Source: Xanthostigma xanthostigma
Lineage: Eukaryota; Arthropoda; Insecta; Raphidioptera; Raphidiidae
Direction: 5' to 3'
DNA: 64,000 nt
Assembly: GCA_963575645.1 (NCBI GenBank)
Contig: OY754468.1
Location: forward strand, 26,746,465-26,810,464
Of this stretch, positions 44,873 to 56,649 are shown one piece after another (the stretch's first letter is position 1; every line of letters begins with the position of its first letter). The notes under the pieces were generated by a model. It ran no database searches. It was given only the letters and a program-made list of their open reading frames with translations, and was not told where the DNA came from. A program made the translations under genes and the position numbers.

Positions 44873-46539
44873 CTGAGTAGTGCAATTGTTCAGATTATTC
44901 ATGTTAATTTAGAACTATTTTAATATTTTAAATAATAATTTCCTTTCTGTGTTAATTTATGGGAGTGTGCCGATTATATTTTTCCGCGTAGTGTTATATA
45001 GAGTGTACTATTTTGAAAAAAATATTCCTGATTGTTACTTCAATTATAATGCCTACAAACCTTTATTCGTCATCTTTTCTGCGAAAAATTTGGAAGATGC
45101 CTCATCCGAACGAATAAAAAATATTTTTATAGAATCACAAAATAAAAAAGTTAAATATACTGTCCAACATCAATATCTGCCGTTTGCACATATTTCTACA
45201 TCCGTCCCCAATCGTTTATTTTTATTTTTTATTCCATGCAAATAGAAGATGAAATAAATATTTCGTTAATACGTAATTTAATGATGTCTATTTAAAATAT
45301 TTTTATTTTGATGGGGTAGATTAAAAATCAACTTTGTCTGTACTTCGGAACCCAAATAAACAATTTATTAAGTTAACAAATTGCATACACTATAAAAACA
45401 TACAGTATAAAAACGTATAAAAAGCTGCATATCTATTATCATGTATATTTTATTACTATAATATATTATGAACTTTCATCTAAAATTTTGGTAACAAATA
45501 GATCAAGGTTGCTCGATAGAGGTAAGAACAAGAGTTTATTTAGCTATTAATAAACAATAACGTATCGAATTGATTGATTATAACTAGCATATCATTTACC
45601 AATCGATTACAATTTCGTATACTGTTATTTTTTTATAAAGGTTAAGATTATAATATATTTTGATATTTAAATAAATGATAATCGTTTATTTCAGAATAAA
45701 ATTACAAGTTGCAGAACTTTATTCATGCGTAACAATAAATGTATGGACATAAACTATAGTCAGTGCAGACAAACCGTTATACTTAGCGAAATTAATGTCC
45801 GTTAACTTCGTATGCAAATGAATACACCACATAATTTGTACGCAAACTTTTAAATTGTTGCGAAAACATGACTGATGCTGGGACAGCGAAGGAGGGGTTA
45901 GTTGCGCATAGGGCAAGTTGTAACATAGCTATATCTCGGAACACGAACAAATCACAGTCTGAACACGTGACGGCTGCGTAATTTCAGCGTGAACAGAGTT
46001 AATCGTCGTCTGACAATTAAATGAAGCTAAAGAATGCATTCTTTTTTAATTTTTTTGCCAATAAGTTAATATTTTCTTCGAAATTGTTTTTTGCCTGAAA
46101 ACAAAAGCTTTCGATAAATTAAGTTGAAGTATGTGTCTTTTTATTACACGATTATCTTATGTTATTATAGCAACATCAAAAATGAAAATAGTAAAGGGTT
46201 TTACAGTATTATTTTTAACATGATATTTATTCAGAAGTACGCGTTTGGGGCTAGTTGTATACGCGACTCAATTAACCCCGTCATTCATGAAACATTGCAT
46301 TTGTTTTTCAGGATGTATCGAGTATAGGTAGGTGTGGCTGACGTTTGATTGAAGTGTGATATCGGCAAAGACGGATTGGTCGTTTTAAACTTATATTTTT
46401 TAATTAAAAATGATTGATATAATTTATATTTTGTTTCTGTATGTTTTCGTTTGATTTAAAAGTTAAAATTCTGCTTATTACAGGGTCGTTTTTAACTGCA
46501 TTCTTTCAATATTTATATTATAATCAAGTAAATAATAGT
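44873..46539. other. AT-rich stretch with one protein-like frame
   Basis: A 98-codon plus frame (44949-45245) starts with GTG; its second half (IFSAKNLEDASSERIKNIF) looks protein-like, but no family is recognised. A minus-strand ATG at about 45926 opens MLQLALCATNPSFAVPAS and ends within 45 codons. Neither is accepted. Confidence 0.3.
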
Positions 46540-46770
46540 GCTTGCTCAGCTTGCTCCAGACTTTGACTCAGTGGGGTAAGTTGAGCAGCTCTGACTTCAT
46601 AAAAATAAATGTTATTGTCTTCTTAAGCATATCTTCTGAAATAAATTTATCCCCATTTATAACTTCTAGGGTAAGAGGCTTTCCTTTGTTATGCTTATGT
46701 TGCATGCATTACAAGTTGTTCTAAAAATATATTATTTTTTGCTCAACTAGCCCCGTCCTACCCTACCTAC
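46540..46770. repeat. MITE-like repeat with GTTGAGCA ends
   Basis: GTGGGGTAAGTTGAGCAGC at the left and TTTGCTCAACTAGCCCCGTC at the right are loosely inverted. The boundaries are uncertain. Confidence 0.4.
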
Positions 46771-47071
46771 ATTTATTTTTTCGATTGGATCATGTCGAGT
46801 GTGACGAGAAAATTATTCTCTCTAATATATTTTATTTTTTTGTTTGTTCAGCCTTAACTTCTCGAGCGGATAAATGATTTCGACACCGCTCTGTTCAGGT
46901 AGATGACTGATTACTCCCATATAATTTGTTTAACAAACACAAATTTAATCGCCTTCAAAAAGGACCACAAAGAGTGAATAATAAAACTTTTTATAATGAA
47001 AAATTGGAAAAAAAAAACAGAAAAATATTTTAGAGATGAGTGACAATTTAGTAGAAGCATAGATGTAATTA
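46771..47071. other. AT-rich stretch, no gene seen
   Basis: No supported feature. Confidence 0.3.
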
Positions 47072-47716
47072 AAAAATTCCAGCCAATTGGGCGACGGGAC
47101 CATTCCAACTTCAAAAATGTTGACATTTGATTATAATGAAGAAAATAAAATTTCTGATATCGCGTGAGGTGACGCGGGTAATGACTAGTATTCAATATGA
47201 TATTAACTATTCGTTGCCATGGTTATCTACATAGTATGTTCCACGTCATGTAAAAATTAATCAAAGCATGCCTAACTAGTTTATTTCTGACAGATCCAGA
47301 GCGGATGATTTTTTTTTTATTTTCAAAATATTTCCGAAACTATAAAGTTTAGAAAAAAAAAATTTAACAAAACTTTCTTGAAAAAATAACTAGAATAATA
47401 AGCCGTTATGAAAAGTATACCATTATTATATAAAAAATACCGTTTTAGCATGTATCTCTTCTGCGCATGCGCCGATTTTCCCCAAAAACAATAGGGCTCT
47501 TCATATTTGGATACCAAACATCCTCTCAAAATTTGGTTTCAATCCGTTTGACCTGTATCGTGTTCACAGACAATCAGACTAACAGACGCACAGAGTTTTT
47601 CTAAAAATATGTTTTTTGGATTCGGGGGACCTCAAAACGGAAAGATATTGTAAAATTTTTGAAAAGTGATTTTTGACCTAAACTAGTACCATTCCCCACT
47701 TGTGGGTTGGAATGGT
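47072..47716 (+). repeat. Family J repeat, uninterrupted copy
   Basis: It begins AAAATTCCAGCCAATTGGGC and GACGGGACCATTCCAACTTC and ends CCCACTTGTGGGTTGGAATGG, so the two ends share an inverted ATTCCAAC unit. Near the end it holds TCACAGACAATCAGACTAAC, a phrase common in insect repeat tails. No coding sequence. Confidence 0.65.
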
Positions 47717-48479
47717 AAAAAATGTTTTCAACGAGCAAGACTTTTCCCGAAGTATTGTTCTTGCAGTTCTTGAAAGTTGAGTTTTAATCTTATTCTTGCT
47801 ACCAAAACTAAGACTGCAACACCAATATCGATTTTGCTCATGAAGTCATGACGAATAATTTGTGTTTATGAAAGAAAATTTCAAATTGGTTTATACTATT
47901 GAATTAAATAATATTGAAAACAATAATTGTGAGCATAGTAAAATATTGTGTATGTTCCTCATATGCGTTTATAATTGTAATACCGTAACTGCGTATTTGA
48001 AAATATTTTTACAAAAGGAAAAATAAGGTATATTAAACGTGAAAAAGACATTAAATGCATTTTATGATATTTGTATGGCAACACTTAATATAAATACAAC
48101 AATAGACACAGATGTAGAGGTGTAAAAACACGATAACGACCATAAATTTAAAACTAATACCCTATATGCGCGAAGATGGGTAGTGTTTGTAAAGAATTCT
48201 ATACAAGAACTTCTTAGAACTCGTGAACTCTCTGGTATAGGTTTATATTTTTTTATCGTTGTTATGTTTCCAAAATCGGTTTTATTTTTAGGTGTTTATG
48301 ATACTGATAACTATAAAAGTTTATAGCTGAATTATTTCAAAGAAAATTTATTTTTGCATAGTATAAAATTCTCAATTTAAAAAATATAGTTAAAGACAAA
48401 AAACGTATATATTTTATCTTTAATGATATTTTTAAATTTAGTAAGCAGAAATAATCCTTCTAAATAAAATATCGCGCAC
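47717..48479. other. AT-rich stretch, no gene seen
   Basis: No supported feature. Confidence 0.3.
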
Positions 48480-48660
48480 ACTATACCAACACGACCAGCA
48501 TAGAACGAACCAGAAAAACCTGTTCGTGAAGATACGAATGTTACTTAACGGAGTAGCGCAACCGGCAAACGGCAACAACCGTAAGTTGTCCGCCTGCAAC
48601 TTTTGTCTAGCTGCGCTGAACCGATCTATGCGAATTATAAGTAAGTTGAAATGTCTCTTT
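48480..48660. repeat. Possible relative of element N
   Basis: CGCGCACACTATACCAACAC and TTAACGGAGTAGCGCAACC with GGCAACAACCG echo blocks of 31597..31856 (CGCGCACACTT, TTAACGAAGTAGCGCAC, CAGCAACAACCG). The match is weak and partial. Confidence 0.35.
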
Positions 48661-48950
48661 TGACTGGACTAAATATAGTATGTTATTTTTTGCATTGCAC
48701 AATTTTGGACAATGTTTTTCAATTTTCGACCTTGACCTTGCTGTCGTACCACCGAAAAAAAATCCTTTTTGAATCAACTTTATTATATATAAAAATAGTT
48801 GGCAAAACCAAAAGTGCACATCCCGCAAGTTTTCCACTGTACATATTATAATGAAAAAAAAATTGAGAAAATAGATTTAAAAAAAAACAATTAAAAAAAT
48901 AGAAAAAAAAAATAAAAATAAAATGGAATAGAAAAAAAAAATATATTACT

Positions 48951-49027
48951 TGGTGTCAGCGGGAATCGAACTCGGCACCTTGCTATTACTGGACTACGCG
49001 TTTAACCACTCGGCCATTCTGATATCC
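48951..49027 (-). tRNA. tRNA-like pol III unit, Leu/Ser-type head
   Basis: On the minus strand ATGGCCGAGTGGTTAAACGC is a strong A box and GAGTTCGATTCCCGC a strong B box, 3' end TGACACCA, followed within about ten bases by a T run that could stop RNA polymerase III. The acceptor and T stems pair poorly (CCGAG against CCCGC), so a normal tRNA is unlikely; a tRNA-derived SINE head is the best guess. An A-rich block (48850-48950) lies downstream. Confidence 0.5.
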
Positions 49028-49261
49028 CAGCTTGCGTTGTTATTATGGTATAGAAGTGGAGCAGTTATTCTACGTAATACACTACATTACAATAACAGTA
49101 ATAGATATTTTTTTGTTTTTTTAAGGTTTTTTATTTTAACTATTAGCTGTCAAAAATAATAAAATAAAACTGTTTATAAAAATTAAACTACTGAACACAT
49201 TTATGTGAATTTAAATAGGGTTCTGGTCTGATAGTAAACAAAGTGAATAAAATATAACCCA

Positions 49262-49586
49262 AGGCAATCCGACCAAAATTGCGATCTGTAGAGTCGTGAC
49301 GTACGTACATACGTACATACGTACATCCGTACATACGTACATACGTACAGACCAACCGACAACTGCTGTTTGTAACTTTCAATTACAATTTTAATAGTAT
49401 TTATGAACTCGAATTGATTTAAAAATGGTTCTGTTTTATAGATCAGAATCTCCTCTTTTCAAAAAGCTTCAATTTGAATGGATTTCGTGTGAAATTAACT
49501 TAGATATAACTTCTTATATGAACGAAAGTCAGCTCTGATGCTCAAAGCGATAATAAAGCACATACCGCTAATTTAGCGGTATGTGC
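49262..49586 (-). repeat. Family Z repeat, copy 2, with end hairpin
   Basis: Reverse of 43934..44235. It contains an expanded CGTACATA run (about 49299-49348) and ends in a perfect hairpin GCACATACCGCT-AATTT-AGCGGTATGTGC at 49558-49586. Confidence 0.7.
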
Positions 49587-50078
49587 AATTGGATGTCCTA
49601 ATATGTGAACGATGAAATTAAATACCAATGTAATTATTTATAATTATATTGACTTTTTTGCAACCAATTCATAAACTTTAGAAGTTCTTTTCTCGCCACG
49701 CGCCACTTAAAATCAATCGCGTATCCCCGTTTGGAAAATATTGAAGTAGGGAAAGAAGTTCACAATAATATTTTTTCAAACGTTTTGTTTTTGCTTTTTA
49801 CCTCCATGGTTATTTTATTTTCGACTTCGTTGTTTAAACGTTGAAATACGTCATTAGCATGTTTATTTGCATAATTGACTCTGTACATAATGCGGACCTT
49901 TTTCGTTATTTGATTAAAAAGCTGACAAACAAGAATTTTAAACGGATTCAGTTGATTTTTAATTTGTCTCATCATCTTTTACATTTGTATTTTTATACGT
50001 AGCTGAGATAATATTAACATTCTTAAGTAGGTAGATAGGTTAAGTTCGAAAGAGTTATACCTAGAACCGATAATACCA
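49587..50078. other. AT-rich stretch, no gene seen
   Basis: No supported feature. Confidence 0.3.
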
Positions 50079-50539
50079 CAGTAGAACCTCTGTAATTCGA
50101 ACTTCAAGGGAGACGCTAAACCATTTGAGTTAGATATAGAGTTTTAGACTTATTAAGGATTTCAACTTAGGCGGATTTTCTCAGGAAATATTCGACTTGT
50201 AGAGGCTAAGATTTATTCTAATTTTGAGTTAAATTTCAAATAAAATCAAGAAACAATAATATGCTATGTTCCAGATACAGAGGTCCAATTTATTTTTTAG
50301 AGTAACGCCTAGCACACATGAAGAGCGTTCAACGCGCGTTGGGCCAACGCGCGTTGAACGCCTCTCATATAAACTAGGCCTTATAGAGGGAAAATATGTA
50401 CCGAAGTGGCTTGTAGGGACTCATTGATTTTTACGACAAATAGAGGATTGCGATTTCGAGTAATGGAGGTTTTGGAGCTTGAAGAAAACAAAACATGTTT
50501 TTGAGTTTTGAAGGTTTTAGACTTATTGAGGTTCTATTG
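50079..50539. mobile_element. Pogo/Tigger-like MITE with nested palindrome
   Basis: CAGTAGAACCTCTGTAATTC at the left and TTATTGAGGTTCTATTG at the right are pogo-type tips. The interior repeats GTTTTAGACTTATT and GAGTTTTGAAGG units. A second palindromic element (50305..50380) is inserted inside. Confidence 0.55.
50305..50380. mobile_element. Palindromic micro-element, GCGTTCAACGCGCGTTGG
   Basis: GCGTTCAACGCGCGTTGG and CCAACGCGCGTTGAACGC are exact complements separated by a single G. CGCCTAGC and ACTAGGC lie at the outer tips. All-CpG arms stand out in AT-rich DNA. Confidence 0.75.
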
Positions 50540-52149
50540 AAAAATTATTATTGTAAAATATTTGAAATATGTATAAATGATTTTCTCTTTAAATTTGATT
50601 CACAGTAATAATAATTGTTGTACATTTTTCAAATCCGTTTTGTTTATTAAATTATTTTTCTTTATTAGTACAAATTTTTTACTAATAAAAAAAAAGACAT
50701 ATATAAGTTCACGGCACTACTCTCTGGCTGAACTGCTTCAATCGTGAATTTTGGTTTATCAATAAACTACTCCTTCTGGATTTTTTCAAAACAAATGAAT
50801 GATGGCGCATAAAAGGGTCAACAACTATTTTTGAAATATGACTGAAAACGCTGGAACACTTCGAACCTTTTTCGAGAATATTCCAGATTTATTTTTTCAT
50901 TCATCACGACACACCGCTCTTTCTAGATTTCTTCAAAACGAATGTCGGCATAATCAAAATCATTACAGCCGTATTCCAGAAAACAGCAGTTTTCTATTTT
51001 TATACATCAGTAAACTACGCTTATTTAGGGAAGTAGAGACAAGACAACAAAAAGGCCCTAAAGGAATTCTATAAAAATATTCAGTTTAAAATTTTGTTCT
51101 GATCCGTTAAAAGGTGTATCACTTAGGCCAGGTGTCGGCAGCCTATGACCCACGAATCACCAAGTGATTCATCTAATAATTTCAAGCGATCCATTTCTTG
51201 AGTATCGCAAATAAAGTATAAATCATTATAAAATATACAAAAATAAATTTTAAAACATAAACATGAAACCATCACTTTAAGAAAATATTAATAGTCTACG
51301 ATAAATATTTAGTTTTTCTATATTTTGGACCCGAAGCCAAAAAAGGTTTCCGACGTTTGAGCTACGCCTTTGCTTATAGGACGCACAAATGGACGGACAT
51401 TCAAAACTTATTTTTTTCGGTATGTATGGATTATGTAAAAAACCTTGTAGTCTACTTTTTCTCCATGACAAGACTTTTTTTAGTGTCCTGTATGGTCGCT
51501 TGAAAGTAAAAACGAGCGATTTTAGTTGAAATTTCGTTTTGTTTTAATGAATTCATTGAAAAAATATTATTGTTCAAGCCATGAACGAGCAGAAAAAATA
51601 TTCGTTGGAAAACAAAGGCGTAATTAATGGGATGAACGTTTTGTCAAGGTTTTTTGCGCCCACTAAATACTTATGACTAGTGGAATACCTAATATATTAC
51701 GTATAATTGGAATATTACATCTTTATTATTACGTTTTGCAATATGTCACTGGGACAATTATAATAACAAACAACAAATTATTAAACTGTTACAGAACTGT
51801 TGTTTACTGCCACCAAAATATTATGTAAATCAATAAACATATTTCGTAGGCAAATTATTAGTTCACATTGTTTTTATCTACGACTTCGGTCGTATGGACG
51901 TCGTTTTTGTCTGTAGATTCGCTCGCGTTAACGTTAGTTTTAGCCCGAGAGTAGCAGGGCAAAACTACATATTTAGGTATCAAATAATCAACTGATAATA
52001 ATGCATCAAGTTTAATCAAAATCGATGTAGTCGTTTTTATGTAATGCCGGTACAAACAGGAAAAACCGTCAAAAATTCTGGAAACGCTGTATCCAGAGAA
52101 GAAAAATCTCGAAAGAAAACGAAATTGATGACAAAACTCTTGTATTATT
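50540..52149. other. AT-rich DNA with scattered repeat ends
   Basis: CTTCTGGATTTTTTCAAAAC (50773) and TTTCTAGATTTCTTCAAAAC (50921) are repeats of one another. AGGTGTCGGCAGCCTATGAC (51129) is a lone hAT-like tip. At 51300-51460 GACCCGAAGCCAAAAAAGG and GGACGGACATTCAAAAC look like a SINE piece. No gene is supported. Confidence 0.35.
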
Positions 52150-52540
52150 TTTTACCCGACTGCGGCGCAGCCAAAAAGGATGGATTATAAGTATAGCAAT
52201 GTATTTACGGATGTTCCAACGTAACTCCTAAACTGTTCATCCGATTTTAATAAATAAAGTTTCAATCGATTCGTTATTATTATGGTCTGGTTAACATAGG
52301 CTACATTTATTTTTGAATTTTGGTACCAGGGGTGGCAAATTGGAAACAAATAAAAAATAATTAAAAAAAAAAACAATAATTTAAATAAAAAATAAGTTCA
52401 TAAGCTAAAACCCGAATATGGTCCGGGTAACATAGGCTACATTTATTTTTGAATTTTGATCCCAGGGGTGAGCAAATTGGAAACAAATAAAAAATAAATT
52501 CCAAAAAAATAATTTAAATAAAAATTAAGTTCAAAACTTG
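52150..52540 (+). repeat. SINE-like family V with internal duplication
   Basis: It opens TTTTTACCCGACTGCGGC then GCAGCCAAAAAGGATGG. The block GTAACATAGGCTACATTTAT with TTTTGAATTTTGATCCCAGG occurs twice (about 52285 and 52423), so a 137-bp part is duplicated in tandem. Confidence 0.6.
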
Positions 52541-52790
52541 CTGAAAAGTATGAAACAAGAAAATATTCTCATCTGAGGATAGCCGTGGTCGTATGCCACC
52601 CACCTTAACAAAACAAGCGATCATAAGTTTTAGGGTAAAGTGTATCACGCTAATGCTATACATCTAGAGGGCGCCATATGACCCATATATATGGGTGGCA
52701 TACGACCACGGCTATCCTCAAACGAGAATATTTTCTAGTTTCATACTTTTCAGTAGTCGGGTTTTAGTTTTTGAACTTAATTTTTATTTA
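52514..52790. mobile_element. Inverted-repeat element, about 100-bp arms
   Basis: GATAGCCGTGGTCGTATGCC and GGCATACGACCACGGCTATC, GAAAATATTCTC and GAGAATATTTTC, GAAAAGTATGAAAC and GTTTCATACTTTTC are the paired blocks; the pairing goes on outward through AATTAAGTTC/GAACTTAATT. The loop is about 65 bases with GGCGCC at 52670. Confidence 0.75.
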
Positions 52791-53038
52791 TACAATAAGG
52801 CCTTCACATGAAGTTGTGTTGACATGGTAGCTATTGAAATCATAAAGGCATTACAAAAACTCGTTCCACAAAAATACAACATAGACCGGACGCCCAAAGA
52901 AGGTCTATATGCATTTAGTATGGAACGATTCTCTTTATTGAATTCCCATAGCTACTATATCTTTAAATTAAATTCATTGTATAATTACACAGTTTTAATT
53001 TCGCAATAGGACTACGCCTATTAAAATGACGCCTGGTG

Positions 53039-53190
53039 TATATATGTCACCGGGATATTGTCAAATCCGTGATATTGTAATTTCACTAGTGAAATTACAA
53101 TATCACGATTGAAAAAGAGTCGTGATATTGTAATTTCACTAAGTGAAATTATAATATCACGGGTTTGACAATATCCCGGTGACATATATA
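53039..53190. mobile_element. T-shaped fold-back element, copy 2
   Basis: Same design as 1386..1533: outer arms TATATATGTCACCGGGATAT and ATATCCCGGTGACATATATA, two inner hairpins on TTTCACTAGTGAAA and TTTCACTAAGTGAAA. Compared with copy 1 the outer arms differ by one base pair that changed on both arms together (GTCACC/GGTGAC here, GTCGCC/GGCGAC there). Confidence 0.8.
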
Positions 53191-53770
53191 ATAAATTGCT
53201 TAAAGCTTTTCTGTTTCTGATTTTTTTGTTTTTTATTTTTCTTATAAATGTTGAAAGTGTGATACCTTAATCTTACAACTCGGGTCAAATAAATCAAGTA
53301 ATTGAATTGAAAAAAAAAAATTATTTTCTACCAAGTTTTTTTGTCGTCTAAAATATGAACGGTTGCAGAACATTATTTTCTGTTAATTTTTTCAAAGGAT
53401 TCAAAAAACAGTTTCTCCTGAACATGCGCTACATATTCACTAGACACATTAGCATACAACTTTGCAGCGAACAACACAGTAAATACGTCCTTGCGACAAA
53501 TTGAAACAGTGTGGGCTGTGTGTATTATGCATTATGGATTGTTTGTGAATTTTACACATGGATGTATTGCAATAATACGTGGACTGTAGAATGAGTTTTA
53601 TTGTCCAGTCTTGACTGTCTCTCTTCCATATATTTTTGTAGCTACGACACCGACAAGCTTTAATGTATCTGTGGCTACAAATAACAATTGTTTATGTCAA
53701 ATTTTTTATTTTTTTTCTGAATACATGGAAACATTTTTTAATGTGTAATATTGTGTAAGTCATTTTTATT
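53191..53770. other. AT-rich stretch, no gene seen
   Basis: No supported feature. Confidence 0.3.
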
Positions 53771-53990
53771 CTGCCCTAAAAAGGCAAAGGGCAGTAAGTG
53801 ACATTTGTTGAAAAATGAGTTCATACTGAAACCAACGACAGCAATAATTTTATTGTCTTTAAAAAATGTTTTCCCCATGTTTTGGTTTCCATAATCTCAA
53901 ATTCTGGACGGTCAATACATTTTTAGTAAATCTTGATTTACTCAAATTCATAAGTTAGTCACTTACTGCCTTTTGCCTTTTTACGGTAGT
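53771..53990. mobile_element. TIR element X (220 bp)
   Basis: CTGCCCTAAAAAGGCAAAGG with GCAGTAAGTGAC at the left mirrors GTCACTTACTGCC with TTTTGCCTTTTTACGGTAG at the right. The arms are about 32 bp. No coding capacity. Confidence 0.7.
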
Positions 53991-54175
53991 ATTTCTAAAC
54001 ACATTTTTAATTTCAAAACGCTTTATTAAATTAATGTCAAGCGCGTTTGCAGGTCATCGAGGTTTTATTATTCACAGCAATGAAAATGACAGCATTTTCG
54101 ATCACATGCATCGAGGACCTCGCAATGAAGTATGATAGAAGAGCACTTTGATTCGAGGAGCTGTCCTACGTATTA

Positions 54176-54561
54176 AGGCCGCTGTACACGAGGCTAAAAA
54201 CACTACTAGAAACGCTGCTTGGACTTCTGCTGGCCGGTAGGCTGGGTACGAAGCTGGAAATGACGTCAGTGACCAAGAATCCATCAGGAAACAGTATCTT
54301 GTCACGTGGGCGACATGAACAAACGCCCTCAAACCAACATGGCGTCATTCTGCTCAGAATCAGACAACAGACACGTTTTGCTCTGTGTTTATATTTAAAC
54401 TGTTACTGCGCACGCACCAGATCTATCCCCAAAACAAGCTTGAAAAGTAGTCTCGTGTCAAGTGAGCACATAAAAGCAATTAAGAAAACCAGAGCTAGAA
54501 AACTAGTAGTCAAATCTAGCAGGGAATCTAGCGGCAAATCCAGTCTCATGTTTAGCGGCCT
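54176..54561. mobile_element. Harbinger-like MITE, family M copy 1 (386 bp)
   Basis: TTA (54173-54175) precedes AGGCCGCTGTACACGAG, and CTCATGTTTAGCGGCCT precedes TTA (54562-54564). A TTA duplication fits PIF/Harbinger. The interior holds a series of CTAG-rich units (54495-54540). The 132-codon plus frame crosses the boundary and is not a gene. Confidence 0.7.
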
Positions 54562-54650
54562 TTATACAAGAAGCATCGCGACCGACACGGAGTGCATCGA
54601 CCAAGTTCTCGCACACTGCGTACCTACTTATATTTACACGAAACGTTTTA

Positions 54651-54769
54651 AACCTTAACTCCCCTGAAAAAATTCAGCTCTAAAACGTAACTAGTTTCAT
54701 AGGTAGGAAGGGTCTACCTATGAGACTAGTTACGTTTTAGAGCTGAATTTTTTCAGGGAAGTAAAGGTT
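54651..54769. repeat. Near-perfect hairpin, 45-bp stem, 7-base loop
   Basis: CCCTGAAAAAATTCAGCTCT through CATAGGTAG pairs with CTACCTATG through AGAGCTGAATTTTTTCAGGG with one mismatch; the loop is GAAGGGT. The pairing continues more loosely outward. Confidence 0.9.
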
Positions 54770-55592
54770 ACCATAAAGAAGTATTACTCCAAATTTCATA
54801 CGTGCAGGTGGAATAATTTCCAAAATACGAGTGTCCAAAAATCACGAGTTTGGGCATCTGCAGATCATAATTCACAAGCGTCTAGCCAGTGTTGGAAGTA
54901 TCGTTCCGAATGCATTAACTGGTCGTCCGAAGACTACTTACGGTCTAGTCAGTATTGGGATATGCACAACGTGAAGTATGATATTTAATTATAATATTGC
55001 GTTTCAATACTGGGAAAAAAATTAAACGAATTGAGTGATCTTATTGTCCTGAAAATGTGGCATAAGCTGTTTTGCCCTGTGACCAGAAATACTGTCTGTC
55101 GATATGACCATATATGGCTGTCATAAAATCAGTGTCAGTAAGATAAACATATACCAACAAGTGTTCTAGGTAAATAGTTACGTCCTGCCGTAATTTATGT
55201 AACGCTGACGAATGTGTCGAGATCTCGAGATCGTTTTAGATGAATATTTAAAGAAAACTATTAAGTTTTCGTATCACCTCACTTTAGGCAAGCTCTTTAA
55301 ATTGCTGTGGTTGGTGATACTGAAGTATTTTAGCGAAAAGTTCTATTTTAGGTAATGCTTTGAAGGTAAGATTAGTTAGACTACCACGTTTATGCATAAC
55401 ATTTGCTTCCGTACAAAAGATTGAACAAATTATCTCAAATCTGCGACTAAAATAGAGAGGGTTAAATAGTCGAGAACTTGTAGTGATATGATACAAAAAA
55501 GTTATAAATTATAATTTTTAATGTCTTTAATTTTTTCCTGTATTGAATTTTGAAAAAAATAAATGGAAACATTTTGTTAACTTTTGAATGTA
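54770..55592. other. AT-rich stretch, no gene seen
   Basis: No supported feature. An AGATCTCGAGATC-type small palindrome occurs at about 55220. Confidence 0.3.
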
Positions 55593-56021
55593 CAGTATAA
55601 ATTCTATTTAACATCACTCGATATATATAGACAAACTCCATCATCCGTCGAAATAACTTAACTCTAGTTGTTTTACCTTGTTGCTCATACAATGATACAC
55701 TCTAAATAACGACACACACACTCTAAATAACGACACACACACTGTAAATAACGACAACAATACGTCATCATTAAGCAATAAACAATATTAGATTCTAAGA
55801 AATCCGTTCTTTTGTTTGTTGGGATTATCTTTCATATGTTTAGCTCAGCAGCCTATCGATAAGTTATCACATTCTTAGTTGCCCAGTTGCTCAGTTGTAA
55901 ATTTTAATTATTATAGTAAAAAAAATTTAATGGATTATTTCTTCACTCCGCTTAACGACAACTCTCAATAACGCCACAAAGTGCTCAGTTCCTTCAGTGT
56001 CGCTATATAGAGTTTACATTT
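55593..56021 (+). mobile_element. Pogo/Tigger-like MITE L1 (429 bp)
   Basis: TA-flanked with CAGTATAAATTCTATTTAAC at the left and CGCTATATAGAGTTTACATTT at the right. It contains three 21-bp tandem units of CTCTAAATAACGACACACA type (55700-55755). Related to 56950..57422 in the opposite direction and to 15243..16081. Confidence 0.7.
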
Positions 56022-56275
56022 TATAATGATTTTATTTTATAATTAGTTAAAAACTTCTTATTGTTTAATAAATCATCATCTTGCTTTTAAAATGAAAACT
56101 AAATAAAACAAACAAATAAATGGAAGTAGATAAGAAACCAACTCGTATATTGTAAAAAATTAAGCCGAACCTGCTACGAAGGAATGACAAGAATTTATTT
56201 ACTTGTATAATAAGTATACATCGTTATAATATAAGTAATATAAATGATTTTAAAACCAACCGCTGTTAACACTTA
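56022..56275. other. AT-rich spacer between MITEs
   Basis: Nothing is recognised between L1 and M2. Confidence 0.3.
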
Positions 56276-56649
56276 AGGCCGCTGCACACGAAGCTGATTT
56301 TGTCTCTAGATCTGTAGCTTGGTTTAGCTGCTAGGTTCAAGCATGCTGTGGCGCTAGATTTTCAAATGATTTTGGCGTACGCGCAGTCACAGTTCGAATG
56401 TTAATAAAACTGAACGTTGATTGTCTTTGAACAGAACACACACTATAACGTCATGTTTGTTTATAAACGTTTTCCCATGTCGTCCACGTAACAAGATATT
56501 GTTTTATGATTGGTTCTTGCTAAAAAATAGCCCGGTTTTATTTTGAAATCCAGATTGTATAAACGTACGCGAGTTCGCAGTGAGGTCATTTCCATCCTGC
56601 TAGCCAGCGCAAGTTCCAGCGAAAAAACAAGTCTCGTGTGCAGCGGTCT
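56276..56649. mobile_element. Harbinger-like MITE, family M copy 2 (374 bp)
   Basis: TTA then AGGCCGCTGCACACGAAGC at the left; GTCTCGTGTGCAGCGGTCT then TCA at the right. Tips match copy 1; the interior is largely different. Confidence 0.7.

Noticed and set aside
49188-49382. Peptide with YVRMYGCTYVRMY repeats
   Set aside because: Translation of the CGTACATA microsatellite.
54260-54658. 132-codon plus frame, the longest in the window
   Set aside because: It starts inside a Harbinger-like MITE and ends outside it, crossing the element boundary; no domain.
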